NCBI GenBank assembly: GCA_965116665.1
Contig: OZ220709.1
Coordinates: 2,728,001-2,792,000 of the forward strand
Reading direction: 5' to 3'
Length of the DNA stretch: 64,000 nt
Source of the DNA: Aldehydirespirator sp965116665
Lineage (GTDB): Bacteria > Actinomycetota > Acidimicrobiia > Acidimicrobiales > Aldehydirespiratoraceae
The notes under the pieces are model-generated. The model had not been told where the DNA came from, did no database searches, and saw only the letters and a program-made list of their open reading frames with translations. Each line of letters starts with the position of its first letter. The stretch's first letter is position 1. Shown in pieces: positions 1-9,552 of the stretch. The position numbers were made by a program, and so were the translations under genes.

Positions 1-1413
1 GGTGACGGTCCGGCTTGACGGCCACCGCCGGGCGACCGCAGAGCCGACCGGATGCTCCGACCGCGACTCGAGGGCTCCCGCCAGCAGACCAATCGCGGTC
101 ACGTCGGTGCCCGCCACCGCCACCGCGTCGACCACCTCGAGCCGGCCTTCGGTGACCGTGCCGGTCTTGTCGAGCACTACCGCCTCCACGCGGCGGGTGT
201 CCTCCAGCACCTCGGCGCCCTTGATGATCACGCCGAGTTGCGCTCCCCGTCCGGTGCCGACCATGACAGCCAGCGGAGTGGCCAGACCCAGCGCGCACGG
301 GCACGAGATGATCAGCACCGCCACCGCGGCGGTGAAGGCATCCGGAGCGGCCGAGCCGATCAGGAACCAGACCGCGAGCGTGGCCGCGGCGAGGACCACC
401 ACTGCGGGGACGAACACGCCGGCCACCCGGTCGGCCAGCCGCTGCACCGCGGCCCGACCGCCCTGGGCCTCGTCCACCAGGCGCACTATCTGCGCCAGTG
501 CCGTGTCGGCACCCACCCTGGTGGCTTCCACCTCCAGGGTTCCGTCGGCGTTGACGGTGGCCCCGATCACCTCGTCGCCGGCCGCGACCTCCACTGGCAC
601 GGGCTCGCCGGTGACCATCGACATGTCCACCGCCGACGCGCCGCTCACCACGACGCCGTCGGTTGCGATCCGCTCACCGGGGCGCACGATGAACCGCATC
701 CCCGCCGCCAACTCGTCGATCGGGATCTCGGACCCGTCGGCCAGGCAGGCAGTCGAGGCACCCAGCCGGGCTAGGGCCCGCACCGCCTCGCCCGAGCGGC
801 GGGTGGCCCGGGCCTCCAGCCACTTGCCCAGGACCACGAGGCCGACGATCACGGTGCCCGTCTCGAAGTACACGTGGCCGCCGTCGACGCCGGCCAGCAG
901 CACGACCACCGACCAGACCCACGCCGCGGTGGTGCCCAGCGAGACGAGCGTGTCCATGGTGGCGGCCCGGTGGCGCAGGTTGCGCAGAGCGGCCCGGTGG
1001 AACGCCCAGCCCGAGCCGAACACCACCAGCGCCGAGGCCACCAGCGCGGCCCAGCGCCAGCCGTCGAAGCGCAGCGGTGGCAGCATCGACACAGCCACTA
1101 CCGGCAGCCCGGCCACGACGGCAACGATCAGGCGTCGGCGCAAGCCGGCTATCCGGCGCCGCTCGGAGTCGTCGTCGCTAGCGGTGTCGATCGGTGCGGA
1201 GTAGCCGGCTTGCTCCACCACCCGGCGAAGGCCTGCATCATCGATAGTGCTGTCATGCACGACGGTGGCCCGGCTGGAAGCGAAGTTCACGCGGGCGTCA
1301 AGCACGCCGTCGGAATCTCCGAGCGCCGACTCCACCCGGGCGGCACAGGCGCCGCAGGTCATGCCCTCAACCCGGATATCGGTCCGGACCTTCAGCGACG
1401 ACCCGGTTCCCAT
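1..1413 (-). CDS. copA: Copper-type heavy-metal P1B ATPase, C-terminus cut by window edge
   Basis: Only the first 471 codons lie in the window; the reading frame is open to base 1. The N-terminus has a heavy-metal-associated domain with the metal motif GMTCGACAARVE at about residue 20. Transmembrane helices follow, then the actuator loop (MVTGEP), the membrane metal site SCPCALGLATP, the phosphorylation motif DKTGTVTEG and the P1B motif SEHPVGSAV close to the edge. The CPC triad and SEHP motif place it in the P1B copper/silver group, which exports metal across the cytoplasmic membrane using ATP. The nucleotide-binding half is outside the window. The ATG is chosen because a TAGCAT element stands exactly 7 bases upstream, suggesting a leaderless transcript. 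Exact ion preference (Cu+ versus Ag+) cannot be told. Confidence 0.93.
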   Translation of the reverse strand, partial: MGTGSSLKVRTDIRVEGMTCGACAARVESALGDSDGVLDARVNFASSRATVVHDSTIDDAGLRRVVEQAGYSAPIDTASDDDSERRRIAGLRRRLIVAVVAGLPVVAVSMLPPLRFDGWRWAALVASALVVFGSGWAFHRAALRNLRHRAATMDTLVSLGTTAAWVWSVVVLLAGVDGGHVYFETGTVIVGLVVLGKWLEARATRRSGEAVRALARLGASTACLADGSEIPIDELAAGMRFIVRPGERIATDGVVVSGASAVDMSMVTGEPVPVEVAAGDEVIGATVNADGTLEVEATRVGADTALAQIVRLVDEAQGGRAAVQRLADRVAGVFVPAVVVLAAATLAVWFLIGSAAPDAFTAAVAVLIISCPCALGLATPLAVMVGTGRGAQLGVIIKGAEVLEDTRRVEAVVLDKTGTVTEGRLEVVDAVAVAGTDVTAIGLLAGALESRSEHPVGSAVARRWPSSRTVT

Positions 1414-1420
1414 GCTCTCA

Positions 1421-1426
1421 ATGCTA
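1421..1426 (-). promoter_or_regulatory. Probable -10 element for the copper ATPase gene
   Basis: TAGCAT on the minus strand ends 7 bases before the ATG at 1413. This is the spacing expected for a leaderless transcript beginning at the start codon. No clear -35 box is visible. Confidence 0.5.
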
Positions 1427-1512
1427 CGCCCGCGGACCCACCGGTATTCCCGTTCCGAGGACCCCTGCGGCAGGGGATTTGGGAGCGGGCCGGCATGGGG
1501 CAGACTTGCGGG

Positions 1513-2634
1513 ATGCCTTCGTCTGAGACCAAGCCCGCAACGCCGGTGGGGCGGGTTCGTCCCGCCGTGGACGCGCTGCCCGCCTACAAGCCCGGTAAGG
1601 CCGCCGAACAGGCCGAGCGGGAACACAACATCGCCGAAGCCATCAAGCTGGCCTCCAACGAGAACCCGTACCCGCCCCCCGCCGCGGTGGTCGAGGCGGT
1701 TGCCGCGGCCTGCCGGGGCGGCAACATCTACTGCGACCACCGGGCCACCGCGGTGCGCGAGGCGCTGGCCGACCGGCTGGGGCTGCCCGTCGAGCAGGTC
1801 ACGGTGGGTGCCGGCTCGGTGGCCCTCCTGTACCAGCTGGCCACCGCCTACATAGACCCCGGCGACGAGGCGGTCAGCCCCTGGATCTCCTTCGAGGCCT
1901 ACCCGATCTCGGTGCAGACCATGGGCGGGACCCTGGTGCGGGTGCCGCTGACCGCAGAGCATGCCTTCGATCTCGACGCGGTGGCGGCCGCGGTCACCGG
2001 GCGCACCAAGCTCGTGCTGCTGGCAACCCCCAACAACCCCACCGGCACGGCGGTGTCCACCGCGGCGGTGGCGAGGCTGGTGGAGACCATCCCCGGCGAC
2101 GTGGTGGTATTGGTGGACGAGGCCTACCGCGAGTTCGCCGACCCCGCCCTCGGCGACCCGCTGGCCGATCTGCTGCCCCGCTTCGACAACGTGGCCGTGG
2201 CCCGCACGTTCTCCAAGGCCTACGGGCTGGCCAGCCTGAGAGTGGGCTACGTGATGGCCCATCCCGAGGTGGTGTCGGCCATCGACAAGTGTCTGGTCCC
2301 CTTCAACGTCAACGGCTTGGCCCAGGCCGCCGCGCTGGCCGCGCTCGGTGACGAGGCGGCCGGCGAGGCCGCAGCCAACATCGACGCCATCAAGGTCGAG
2401 CGGGGCCGGGTGGCCAACGCCCTGGCCGCCGACGGGTGGGACATAGGTGACGCCCAGGCCAACTTCGTGTGGATGCATCTGGGTGAGCGCACCGACGACG
2501 TGTGCATCGCCCTGGAGAAGCGGGGCGTGGTCGTCCGCCCGTTCTCGGGGGTGGGGGTGCGGGTCACCATCGGCACCCCCGCCCAGAACGACCGCTTCCT
2601 GGCCACCCTGGCGGCGGTGGCCGAGCCGGACTGA
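1513..2634 (+). CDS. hisC: PLP-dependent aminotransferase of the HisC family
   Basis: The 373-residue product is a class I/II fold-type I aminotransferase. It has the HisC-type start LASNENPYPPP, the cofactor motif PNNPTGT, the aspartate segment VDEAYREF, the PLP lysine segment FSKAYGLASLRVGY and the C-terminal arginine region VRVTIG. The family normally converts imidazole-acetol phosphate and glutamate to histidinol phosphate, but close relatives act on aromatic amino acids. No other his gene is nearby, so the aromatic aminotransferase role is a real alternative. Two in-frame ATGs exist, 1495 and 1513. The second is preferred because CAGACT, a TANNNT-like element, ends 6 bases before it; 1495 has a weak GGGAG upstream and would add six residues. 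Confidence 0.85.
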   Translation: MPSSETKPATPVGRVRPAVDALPAYKPGKAAEQAEREHNIAEAIKLASNENPYPPPAAVVEAVAAACRGGNIYCDHRATAVREALADRLGLPVEQVTVGAGSVALLYQLATAYIDPGDEAVSPWISFEAYPISVQTMGGTLVRVPLTAEHAFDLDAVAAAVTGRTKLVLLATPNNPTGTAVSTAAVARLVETIPGDVVVLVDEAYREFADPALGDPLADLLPRFDNVAVARTFSKAYGLASLRVGYVMAHPEVVSAIDKCLVPFNVNGLAQAAALAALGDEAAGEAAANIDAIKVERGRVANALAADGWDIGDAQANFVWMHLGERTDDVCIALEKRGVVVRPFSGVGVRVTIGTPAQNDRFLATLAAVAEPD

Positions 2635-2723
2635 CCCTCGAGCCTTGGCGGGACGGCGCCTCAGGTTCTGGCTACCATCCGGGCGCGAGTGGGTGCGTTC
2701 TGCCGGTGGGAGGTGACACGCTC

Positions 2724-3740
2724 ATGACGGCGACGAGTTCCGCGAACGGCGGGTCACCGAGTCCCGCAACGGGCGGCTACGAGCCGGACGTGCCCATCGC
2801 GGTGTCTCCGATACTGGACTGGCCGCCGCGTCCGGCGGCGACGCTGGGGCACATCGCCTCGATGATGCTTCCCCAGGGGATGATCTGGGTGGGGATAGCC
2901 GCGGTGGCGTGGAACTTCTTCACCCCGTCGATGGAGCGCATGGCGACTCTGAGCCCCGGTTGGATCTGGGAGATCTATGCCCGCAACGTCGTGATGTTCT
3001 CGGTGGTGGCGGGGACGCTGCACCTAGTGCTGTACGCCCGGCGGGCACAGCAGCAGCGATACAAGTACCAGCGCGAGTGGCTGAGCACCACCAACCGGGA
3101 GTTCCTGTGGAACAACCAGACCCGCGACAACGTGTTCTGGTGCCTGGTCAGCGGCTGCTCGGTGTGGACGGCCTACGAGGCCCTCACCCTGTGGTTCTAC
3201 GCCAACGAGTGGATCCCGCAGGCGGAGTGGGACTCCGCCTGGCTGTACCTGTCGTTCCTGACCGTGTTCACGTCATTGTGGTCGGTCACCCACTTCTACT
3301 TCATCCACCGGGTGCTGCACACCCGCTGGGTCTATGACCACGTCCACTACCTGCATCACCGCAACGTGAACCCCGGGCCGTGGAGCGGCCTTTCGATGCA
3401 CCCGGTCGAGCACATGATGTACCTCAGCATGTTCCTGCTGTGGTGGGTCGTGCCCGCCCACCCGTTCATCCTGATCCTCACGCTGTCGTCCAACAGCATC
3501 GCGACCGCGGTGACCCACTCCGGTTTCGAGCGGTACGAGTTCGCCAAGCGCAACGGCCCCACCATGAAGGGCGCCGACTACTTCCACCACCTGCACCACC
3601 GCTACTTCGAGTGCAACTACGGCAACCGGCCCGTGCCCCTGGACAAGCTGTTCGGCACCTTCCACGACGGCACGCCCGAGGCCCACGCCCGCATGCGCCA
3701 ACGCATGAAGTCCCGCCGACGCGCCCGCACCAAGGCCTAA
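2724..3740 (+). CDS. Fatty acid hydroxylase / sterol desaturase family membrane protein (copy 1)
   Basis: The 338-residue membrane protein has the histidine clusters of the di-iron fatty acid hydroxylase superfamily: HFYFIHRVLH, HYLHHRN, HPVEH and YFHHLHHRYFECNYG. The histidines would hold a di-iron centre that oxidises a lipid at the membrane; the substrate is not evident. Hydrophobic segments lie around residues 50-75, 90-105, 135-150, 170-190 and 235-260. A strong GGGAGGTG stands 8 bases before the ATG, and a TACCAT element at 2673-2678 could be the -10. A paralogue of about the same length and very high similarity sits at 16378-17403 in the same orientation. Confidence 0.85.
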   Translation: MTATSSANGGSPSPATGGYEPDVPIAVSPILDWPPRPAATLGHIASMMLPQGMIWVGIAAVAWNFFTPSMERMATLSPGWIWEIYARNVVMFSVVAGTLHLVLYARRAQQQRYKYQREWLSTTNREFLWNNQTRDNVFWCLVSGCSVWTAYEALTLWFYANEWIPQAEWDSAWLYLSFLTVFTSLWSVTHFYFIHRVLHTRWVYDHVHYLHHRNVNPGPWSGLSMHPVEHMMYLSMFLLWWVVPAHPFILILTLSSNSIATAVTHSGFERYEFAKRNGPTMKGADYFHHLHHRYFECNYGNRPVPLDKLFGTFHDGTPEAHARMRQRMKSRRRARTKA

Positions 3741-3766
3741 CCCCCGGGAGGAACCTCGGACGCGCC

Positions 3767-3784
3767 CGGCTGAGCGCTCAGCCG
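3767..3784. terminator. Palindromic hairpin between convergent genes
   Basis: CGGCTGAGCGCTCAGCCG is a perfect 18-base dyad (7-bp stem with a GCGC loop). It lies in the 52-base gap between the stops of two convergent genes. It has no T-run, so it would be a non-canonical, possibly bidirectional terminator. Confidence 0.45.
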
Positions 3785-3792
3785 CTCTGGGA

Positions 3793-4521
3793 TCAGATGT
3801 TGAGAAGTGGGCCGACCTCCCGGAGGCGGGCGCGTCGGATGCGGTAGTCGGGCACGGCCTGGGCGACCACCTCCCAGTACTCGGGCGTGTGGCCGCGGAC
3901 GCGCAGGTGCGCCAGCTCGTGCGCGATCACGTAGTCGAGAAGGGCGGGCGGGGCCATTACAGCGCGCCAGTTGAAGCGCAGCGTGCCGTCCGGAGCGCAA
4001 CTCGCCCAGCGGCGGCGCTGATCGCGGATTAGGACAGCCTTCGGCTGCACGCCGAGAAGGCTGGCAATTCGCTCGACACGCGGCGGGAGCTTCTTCGAGG
4101 CACGGTCGCGGTACCAGGCCTCGAATGCGGCCCTCACCTTCTCAAGCCGTTCCTCGCCTTGGAGAGAGCGGGGGACGTCAACGTCGAACTCCCAGTGGTG
4201 AAACCTGACCGCGACCCTGGCGTCGTCGGTGGGGTGCACGGTGAGGCGCACCGATCGGCCGAGGTAGGGAAGGGACTCGCCGCTGACAAGCCGGCGAGGC
4301 GGTGCGCCCGCCGCGGTCGCGCCGTCGTGGCGGATGATCCAACCGGCGCGGCGGCGCACGGTTTCCTCCACTTGCTCCGCAGGCGTGTCGACCGGTGCCG
4401 CCACCCTGACGACGCCCGGCGCATCGACGGTCAGCTCGATCGTCTTGCGTCGCCTCGAACTCCGGACAACCTGGTACTTGATCCGGGCTTCGCCGAAGAC
4501 GACCTCCCCGCGCTCTGTCAC
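3793..4521 (-). CDS. YgjP/DUF45-family zinc metallopeptidase
   Basis: The 242-residue protein has the zinc-peptidase helix YVIAHELAHLRVRGHTPEYW near residue 200, in which HELAH gives two metal ligands and the catalytic glutamate and the following histidine region completes the site. The N-terminal part (YQVVRSSRRRKTIEL) and the segment RRRWASCAPDGTLRFNW are typical of the YgjP-like (DUF45, M48-related) family. It is the last gene of the type I restriction operon: its ATG overlaps the hsdR stop by 4 bases, so it is translated with HsdR. Family members are often found with type I systems. Its substrate is unknown; trimming or turnover of restriction subunits is a guess. Confidence 0.85.
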   Translation of the reverse strand: MTERGEVVFGEARIKYQVVRSSRRRKTIELTVDAPGVVRVAAPVDTPAEQVEETVRRRAGWIIRHDGATAAGAPPRRLVSGESLPYLGRSVRLTVHPTDDARVAVRFHHWEFDVDVPRSLQGEERLEKVRAAFEAWYRDRASKKLPPRVERIASLLGVQPKAVLIRDQRRRWASCAPDGTLRFNWRAVMAPPALLDYVIAHELAHLRVRGHTPEYWEVVAQAVPDYRIRRARLREVGPLLNI

Positions 4522-7500
4522 ACGAGCCTCTTACGGGCCATCTCCATGACCTGGCGGGCCAGCTCTTCGACCTCGCCCTCGTTGTAGGAGCCGGTACGCA
4601 GGCGACGCTTGATGTCGCGCCGCACCTCGCGCTGGCTCTCGAGGTTCTCGTGCCAGTCGATCAAGGACTGGAGATTCTGAACGATCTCATCGATGTCGAG
4701 GGCCATTTCCTTCACCTTCGCGTCAATATCGGCCAGCTGGAACTCCATGTGCTCCGATGCTGCGGGTGAGTAGCCGCTGGGATCGCCTCCCTCGATGCGC
4801 TTGCGGTCCAGCAGGCCGTACACGGCGTACGACATCGGCGTGAAGCCCTGGTCTGCGGCGAACATTTCCTCCTGAGTAACCTGCTCGCGCAGCGCGGCCA
4901 TTCGCTTGCAACCCTCGGCCGCGTCGATCACCTTGGCCCGCAGCTCCGCGATGATGCGGGCGAGCGCCGCGGAGAGCCTCTCGTAGAGGGCGGGATTCTC
5001 CGCGACCCGCTCGTTGATCTGGGCACGCAGCGCGTGTTCCATCAGCGAGGCCCGCGCCTCGTCGTGGGGCAGGCTCTCGATCTTCTGTTCGAAGTCGCGG
5101 TCGAGGATGGAGACGGGCGCCATTAGCCGCCGAACGCTGGCATCGATGCGGGTGTCGATCAGATGCTTGACCTTCGCGCCGACGGCAGTCCAGTCGATGT
5201 CGGCCCGCTCCCGCAGGAACTGGGCGCGCGCGTACGACCGGATGACAGTGAGCCGGCGCAGGCGGTCGAGATAGACGAGCGCCGCCGGGTCGGGCAGGTA
5301 GCGGTCCATCAGCTTCGAGAAGTCGCTGTAATCGCGGTCGAACCGTTCGTAGGCGTCAGCCTTGTAGTCACCCTCGGTGGCCGCGTCGGCGGCGAAGCGT
5401 CGCACACAGGACCACGGGTCGTCGAGGTCGAGGTCTCGGAAGTGGGCTTCGGCGCTGTCGGCGGCAGCCTGAATCACGGGACCCGGATCCTCCAGCTCGG
5501 AGAGCGCCTTCTGGACGTCGTCGTCTTCGAAGACAGCCAGGGCGTCCTCAAGCTCGCGTGACACACCGTGGTAGTCGACCACAAGCCCGTGGTGCTTCTC
5601 CGTCGCGACGCCGTTCCTCCGATGCGAGAAGCGGCGGTTCACTCGGGCGATGGCTTGCAGAAGCGTGTGCTCCCGGATGGACCGGTCGAGGTAGAGGACC
5701 TGCTCGACGGGCGCGTCGAAACCCGTGATGAGCCTGTCGACCACCACCAGTATCTGCGGCCCGCCGTCGGGGTCGATGAAGTCCTCGACAATCTTGTCTT
5801 GGTCGAGCTCCCTGGCTTGGGCGAACTCGGGGCCGTCGTTGTGGGAGGTGGTGATGATCGGGTAGGTGGACAGACCAAAGTCGTTGAGATGCTGCGCGTA
5901 GCGCAATGCAGCGGAGCGGCTTGCGGCCACGACCTGAGCCTTGAATCCGTTCGGCTGGACCTTCTTGCGGTAGTGCTCGGAGAGGTCGAGGGCGATCTGC
6001 TCTATGCGCTTGGCTGCCTCCGCTATGCGCTCCTTGTTGGCGTAGCGTCGCCGGATCTCGGTGCGCGTCGCTTCGGGTTCGTCGCCGAAGAGAGCCTCGA
6101 ACAGCCGGTCGAGCGTCTGCGGGCCTTCGATGTGCAGGTCGGGGAGCCGGGCCTCGTAGTAGATGGGGACCGTGGTGCGATCCTCGACGGACTGCGGGAT
6201 GGTGTAGGAGTCGATCAGGTCGCCGAACACTCCCAGCGTTGTCCGCCGGAAGCCCTTGTCGATTGGGGTGCCGGTGAAGCCGACGAAGGTGGCCTGCGGC
6301 ATGGCTGCTCGCATCTTCGCGGCGAGGCGCCCGTACTGCGTGCGGTGGGCCTCGTCGACCATCACGATGACGTTGTCGGCGTCGTTGAGCCAGACCTGCC
6401 GGCCCGCGGGAGCGTTCAGCACGTCCTCGAACTTCTGGATGGTGGTCATGATCGTGCGGCCGTTGTTGGTCTGAAGCAGTTCGCGGAGGCGCCGCGTGGT
6501 CTTGGCCCTCTCGGGCACGTCGACCGCAGACTGCTGGAAGGTCCGGGTGATCTGCCGGTCGAGCTGGGTGCGGTCGGTGACGGCGACGATGGTGGGGTTA
6601 CGCAGGGCGGGCGTGCGCCGCAGCTTCGTGGCGATCCATAGCATCGTCAGCGACTTGCCGGAACCCTGCGTGTGCCAGACGACCCCGCCGCGCTCGGCCG
6701 GCGAGCGGCCCTGCACGATGCGCTCGAGCGAGCGGGTCACGGCGCGGTACTGCTGGTAGCGAGGCAGCTTCTTGGTGAGCCGTCCCTGCTCGTGCTCGTA
6801 GACCACGAAGTCACGCAGGATGTCGAGCAGGACCGTGGGATGGAGCAGGCCGGCGATGAGCCGCGCCTGACCCTCGGGGGGCGTGCCGAGGCGGTGTTCG
6901 AAGTTGCTCTCGGTGAACGGCTCGATCGACTTCCAGCCGGTGTAGGCGTTCTCAGGCGCGCCGACGGCCCCGAAGTGGGCGTCGGCGCCGCAGTGCGCGA
7001 CGCACAGCAGATTGGTGTCGAAGAGCTCGGGAGCGCCCGCGCCGTGCCACTCGGGACCGGCCTCCTGGTAGCGGTGCAGCTGCTTGACGGCCTGCTCCTT
7101 CCAGATCTCCAGCAGCGTCGGCGACTTGGCCTCCATGACGATGAGGGGGACGCCGTTCACGAACAGCACCAAGTCCGGTTTGACGACCCGCTCGTCGTTC
7201 TCGCTGGTGCGCCGTGCGCCGCGCTCGGTGCCACGGCGCACCCGGAACTGAGTGGTGACGACGTACTCGTTCAGTCCCACACCAGGTTCGGGGTGCTCGA
7301 AGTCGAAGAAGCGCACGGTGGGCGTTTCCTGGCGGCCACCCCGGTCGACGGTGAGGGGCATGCCGTGCGACAGGTACTCGTGGACGGCCTGGTTTCGGGC
7401 CAGGCCGGTGGTATCAATGTGTTGCAGATTGAAGATGACCCGCTGCGCCTGGTCGTCGGTCATCCAAGGATTGAGGCGCTTGAGAGCCGCTGTGAGCCGA

Positions 7501-7643
7501 CCGGCCAGCAGCACATCGCGCTCGTCATCGCGCTCTGGTGCCAGCGCCTCCCGCGGGACGTAGGTCCAGCCGAGCCGCTCCAACAGCTCCCGGGCCGGAT
7601 TCTCGGCGAGTTCAAGCTCGTTGTGCTTGGCGACGGAGGTCAT
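4518..7643 (-). CDS. hsdR: Type I restriction enzyme R subunit (HsdR)
   Basis: The 1041-residue protein is a full-length motor and nuclease subunit. The nuclease core near residues 155-175 reads KPDLVLFVNGVPLIVMEAKSP, a PD-(D/E)xK site. The superfamily 2 motor follows with Walker A HTQGSGKSLTM near residue 324, VDEAHRTQYG near 430, FTGTPID, and motif VI QAIARVNRRF. The C-terminal third is helical and probably contacts HsdM. It would cut unmodified DNA after translocation as an R2M2S1 complex. Its start is 21 bases after the hsdS stop and its end overlaps the metallopeptidase gene. Confidence 0.95.
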   Translation of the reverse strand: MTSVAKHNELELAENPARELLERLGWTYVPREALAPERDDERDVLLAGRLTAALKRLNPWMTDDQAQRVIFNLQHIDTTGLARNQAVHEYLSHGMPLTVDRGGRQETPTVRFFDFEHPEPGVGLNEYVVTTQFRVRRGTERGARRTSENDERVVKPDLVLFVNGVPLIVMEAKSPTLLEIWKEQAVKQLHRYQEAGPEWHGAGAPELFDTNLLCVAHCGADAHFGAVGAPENAYTGWKSIEPFTESNFEHRLGTPPEGQARLIAGLLHPTVLLDILRDFVVYEHEQGRLTKKLPRYQQYRAVTRSLERIVQGRSPAERGGVVWHTQGSGKSLTMLWIATKLRRTPALRNPTIVAVTDRTQLDRQITRTFQQSAVDVPERAKTTRRLRELLQTNNGRTIMTTIQKFEDVLNAPAGRQVWLNDADNVIVMVDEAHRTQYGRLAAKMRAAMPQATFVGFTGTPIDKGFRRTTLGVFGDLIDSYTIPQSVEDRTTVPIYYEARLPDLHIEGPQTLDRLFEALFGDEPEATRTEIRRRYANKERIAEAAKRIEQIALDLSEHYRKKVQPNGFKAQVVAASRSAALRYAQHLNDFGLSTYPIITTSHNDGPEFAQARELDQDKIVEDFIDPDGGPQILVVVDRLITGFDAPVEQVLYLDRSIREHTLLQAIARVNRRFSHRRNGVATEKHHGLVVDYHGVSRELEDALAVFEDDDVQKALSELEDPGPVIQAAADSAEAHFRDLDLDDPWSCVRRFAADAATEGDYKADAYERFDRDYSDFSKLMDRYLPDPAALVYLDRLRRLTVIRSYARAQFLRERADIDWTAVGAKVKHLIDTRIDASVRRLMAPVSILDRDFEQKIESLPHDEARASLMEHALRAQINERVAENPALYERLSAALARIIAELRAKVIDAAEGCKRMAALREQVTQEEMFAADQGFTPMSYAVYGLLDRKRIEGGDPSGYSPAASEHMEFQLADIDAKVKEMALDIDEIVQNLQSLIDWHENLESQREVRRDIKRRLRTGSYNEGEVEELARQVMEMARKRLV

Positions 7644-7664
7644 GGCTGGCCCCCTTCACCCGAT

Positions 7665-8942
7665 TCAGACTTCATCCGTTCCCAGTTGGTCCATGCCCTT
7701 CTGCCCTTGTTGATCCACCCGCACACGACCTGTCAACAGCGCGTCCGCTGTGGACGCTTGCAGCGATTGCAGATCGTCTCGCTCCTCAAGCGTCCGGTCG
7801 ATAGCGGCGTCGACGCCTCCAAGCACGGCTCCGATGGCTCGCTGCTCAGACAGGGATGGCAGACGCAACTGGAACTGGAGTAAGTCAGTCCGGTTGATCT
7901 TCGGGATTCCGGTCCGGTCGGAGCATTTTCGTGCGTAGTCGGTGAACGACGGTGACACTAGGACGAGGGCCAGATAGCTCCGCGTGAGCATTCTGCGAGG
8001 TCGAATTGGATACATGTCAGCACTGCAGAGTCCGCTGTTCTTGGGCAGGTAGACCTTCATGAGATACGGTCGGATCTTCGAATAGACGACATCGTGCTCA
8101 TCGAACTCGTATTTGCCGCTGATCGCTCCCGCGTCAGAGACTCGGCGTCTCAAGATCAGGCGGCCAGTAGCAGACTCGAGGTCATCCGGCGCAATGAACT
8201 GCAGATGCTGGAGCCCCGGGTCGCGAGGGTCAACCTGACCCGACCGCACCTCAGCGACATCGCCAAGGCGAACTACCTTCCAGGACGCAGGGATAGTGCC
8301 GTGGCCGGGCACTTCCTTCCATTCTGAGTGCTGGCCGGGGAGACCTCGGGTCAGGAGTTCGTGTAGGAGGGCGCCGCGAAGGCGCTCGGTGGCCGCGATG
8401 ACTTTGTCAGTGCGCTCGATTGCCTCGTCAATGGAGTCCAGCACCCCAGCAATCGCTCGTTGCTCAGACAGCGGCGGAAGGAGAATGGGGAGCGTCCGCA
8501 CTCCGTCGCGGGACACTTCGCGGAACGTGCTCCCGGCTCCTCTGCGCTCTAATTCGCGCCTCTTCGAAGAGATGCAGTAGTAAAGCCAGAGACTGTCAAT
8601 GCCCGACTTCCCAACAAGGCTCTGAAACCCCTGATTGGTCGTAACTGGAAGCTCATTGAGCGCGGTGAGGCCGATGGTCGCTCTTGTCGTGAGTAGAACT
8701 GATCTGGCGGGCAGCACCCGCAGACCTGCGGACTTCAACCCATCCACTGTGATCGATTCGCGCGAACTCTGTAGGTGTCGGCCAGCCAGTTCCGTCAACT
8801 CCGACGGCACTACCCACGGTATGTCACCGCCCCAGCATTCTGGCCGCGTGCGAGACGGCGTGCTCCCCCCTACTACCTCCGCCACCTGACCGAGTCGGGC
8901 GATGCGCCAGCCGTCGGGGATGCTAGTGGACTCGAGACTCAT
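7665..8942 (-). CDS. hsdS: Type I restriction specificity subunit (HsdS), two recognition domains
   Basis: The 425-residue protein shows the classical repeated plan: target recognition domain 1 starting PDGWRIARLGQVAEVVGG, a helical spacer beginning PPLSEQRAIAGVLDSIDEAIERT, target recognition domain 2 starting PASWKVVRLGDVAEVRSG, and a second spacer beginning LPSLSEQRAIGAVLGGVDAAI. This half-site repeat gives a bipartite DNA target. Base composition is more A+T-rich than in the neighbours, as is usual for exchangeable recognition domains. It lies directly before hsdR. The ATG is preceded by GTGGG. Confidence 0.94.
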   Translation of the reverse strand: MSLESTSIPDGWRIARLGQVAEVVGGSTPSRTRPECWGGDIPWVVPSELTELAGRHLQSSRESITVDGLKSAGLRVLPARSVLLTTRATIGLTALNELPVTTNQGFQSLVGKSGIDSLWLYYCISSKRRELERRGAGSTFREVSRDGVRTLPILLPPLSEQRAIAGVLDSIDEAIERTDKVIAATERLRGALLHELLTRGLPGQHSEWKEVPGHGTIPASWKVVRLGDVAEVRSGQVDPRDPGLQHLQFIAPDDLESATGRLILRRRVSDAGAISGKYEFDEHDVVYSKIRPYLMKVYLPKNSGLCSADMYPIRPRRMLTRSYLALVLVSPSFTDYARKCSDRTGIPKINRTDLLQFQLRLPSLSEQRAIGAVLGGVDAAIDRTLEERDDLQSLQASTADALLTGRVRVDQQGQKGMDQLGTDEV

Positions 8943-8994
8943 CCCACTTGGACGGGTTCGGGGACTGCGCGGGCTGGCTTGGGGACACGTACCC

Positions 8995-9180
8995 TCACGG
9001 CCTTTCCCACTCCCGCCGGAGCTTCCCGTGCTCGCGGCGGGCCTCCTCGCACGCCCCCACTATTCGGGTCGAGGGGTCGATGCCCGCTGCCAGGAGGTCG
9101 CGGGTGTCGCGGATGAAGTCGCCGCGGGGGTTTTGGTGCGCCCTGCGGGACGCGACCCACGCCCAGAAGTCGCCGGTCAC
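8995..9180 (-). CDS. Small YozE-SAM-like protein in the restriction operon
   Basis: The 61-residue product begins MTGDFWAWVASRRAHQNPRG and continues DFIRDTRDLLAAGIDP. This pattern (FxxW, R, PxGDF, D, L, G) resembles the small YozE SAM-like domain. Its ATG overlaps the stop of the second hicB gene by 4 bases (9177-9180), so it is probably translationally coupled to it. Function is unknown. The sequence after its stop resembles the 3' end of the first hicB copy, hinting that this gene was inserted into or fused onto a duplicated hicB. Confidence 0.6.
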   Translation of the reverse strand: MTGDFWAWVASRRAHQNPRGDFIRDTRDLLAAGIDPSTRIVGACEEARREHGKLRREWERP

Positions 9181-9509
9181 AGCTCCGCCCTCTGCTGGAC
9201 TTCGATATCAACGAACTCGAACCGCGTCGCTATCGTGGGTGACGGTTCGTCAAACCCAAGACTGGCCAGGAGGTCGTCCGAGATAGCCTCGCCGTGGTAG
9301 GAGATCGCCTCATCAATGGACATCTTGGGCTCCGGCACCGGGTCACCGTCCTCCAGCATCATTTCGATGTGGAACGTGAGGGCCCCATCAATCATCTCAA
9401 GCACTTCCTTCCAGGTGCCTCCGACGCTCACGCAGCCGAGCACGTCCGGCGCGTAGGCAGCCCAGTTGTTGGGCGCCTTCTCGAAGACGACCGCATAGGT
9501 CAGCTTCAT
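9177..9509 (-). CDS. hicB: HicB-family antitoxin, second copy
   Basis: The 110-residue protein starts MKLTYAVVFEKAPNNWAAYA and has the HicB core PDVLGCVSVGGTWKEVLEMI followed by ALTFHIEMMLEDGDPVPEP. HicB proteins are partial RNase H-fold antitoxins that bind HicA and often repress their own operon. This copy is very like the one at 9553-9924 (about 60 percent identity by eye) but has no HicA of its own. The start is the ATG at 9509, preceded by GAGGA; longer upstream reading in the same frame is antisense-like and unlikely. No DNA-binding domain is obvious at the C-terminus. Confidence 0.8.
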   Translation of the reverse strand: MKLTYAVVFEKAPNNWAAYAPDVLGCVSVGGTWKEVLEMIDGALTFHIEMMLEDGDPVPEPKMSIDEAISYHGEAISDDLLASLGFDEPSPTIATRFEFVDIEVQQRAEL

Positions 9510-9552
9510 TGGAATCGGTCCTCGGTGCAGCGTGAACGCCGAGCCTCCCAGT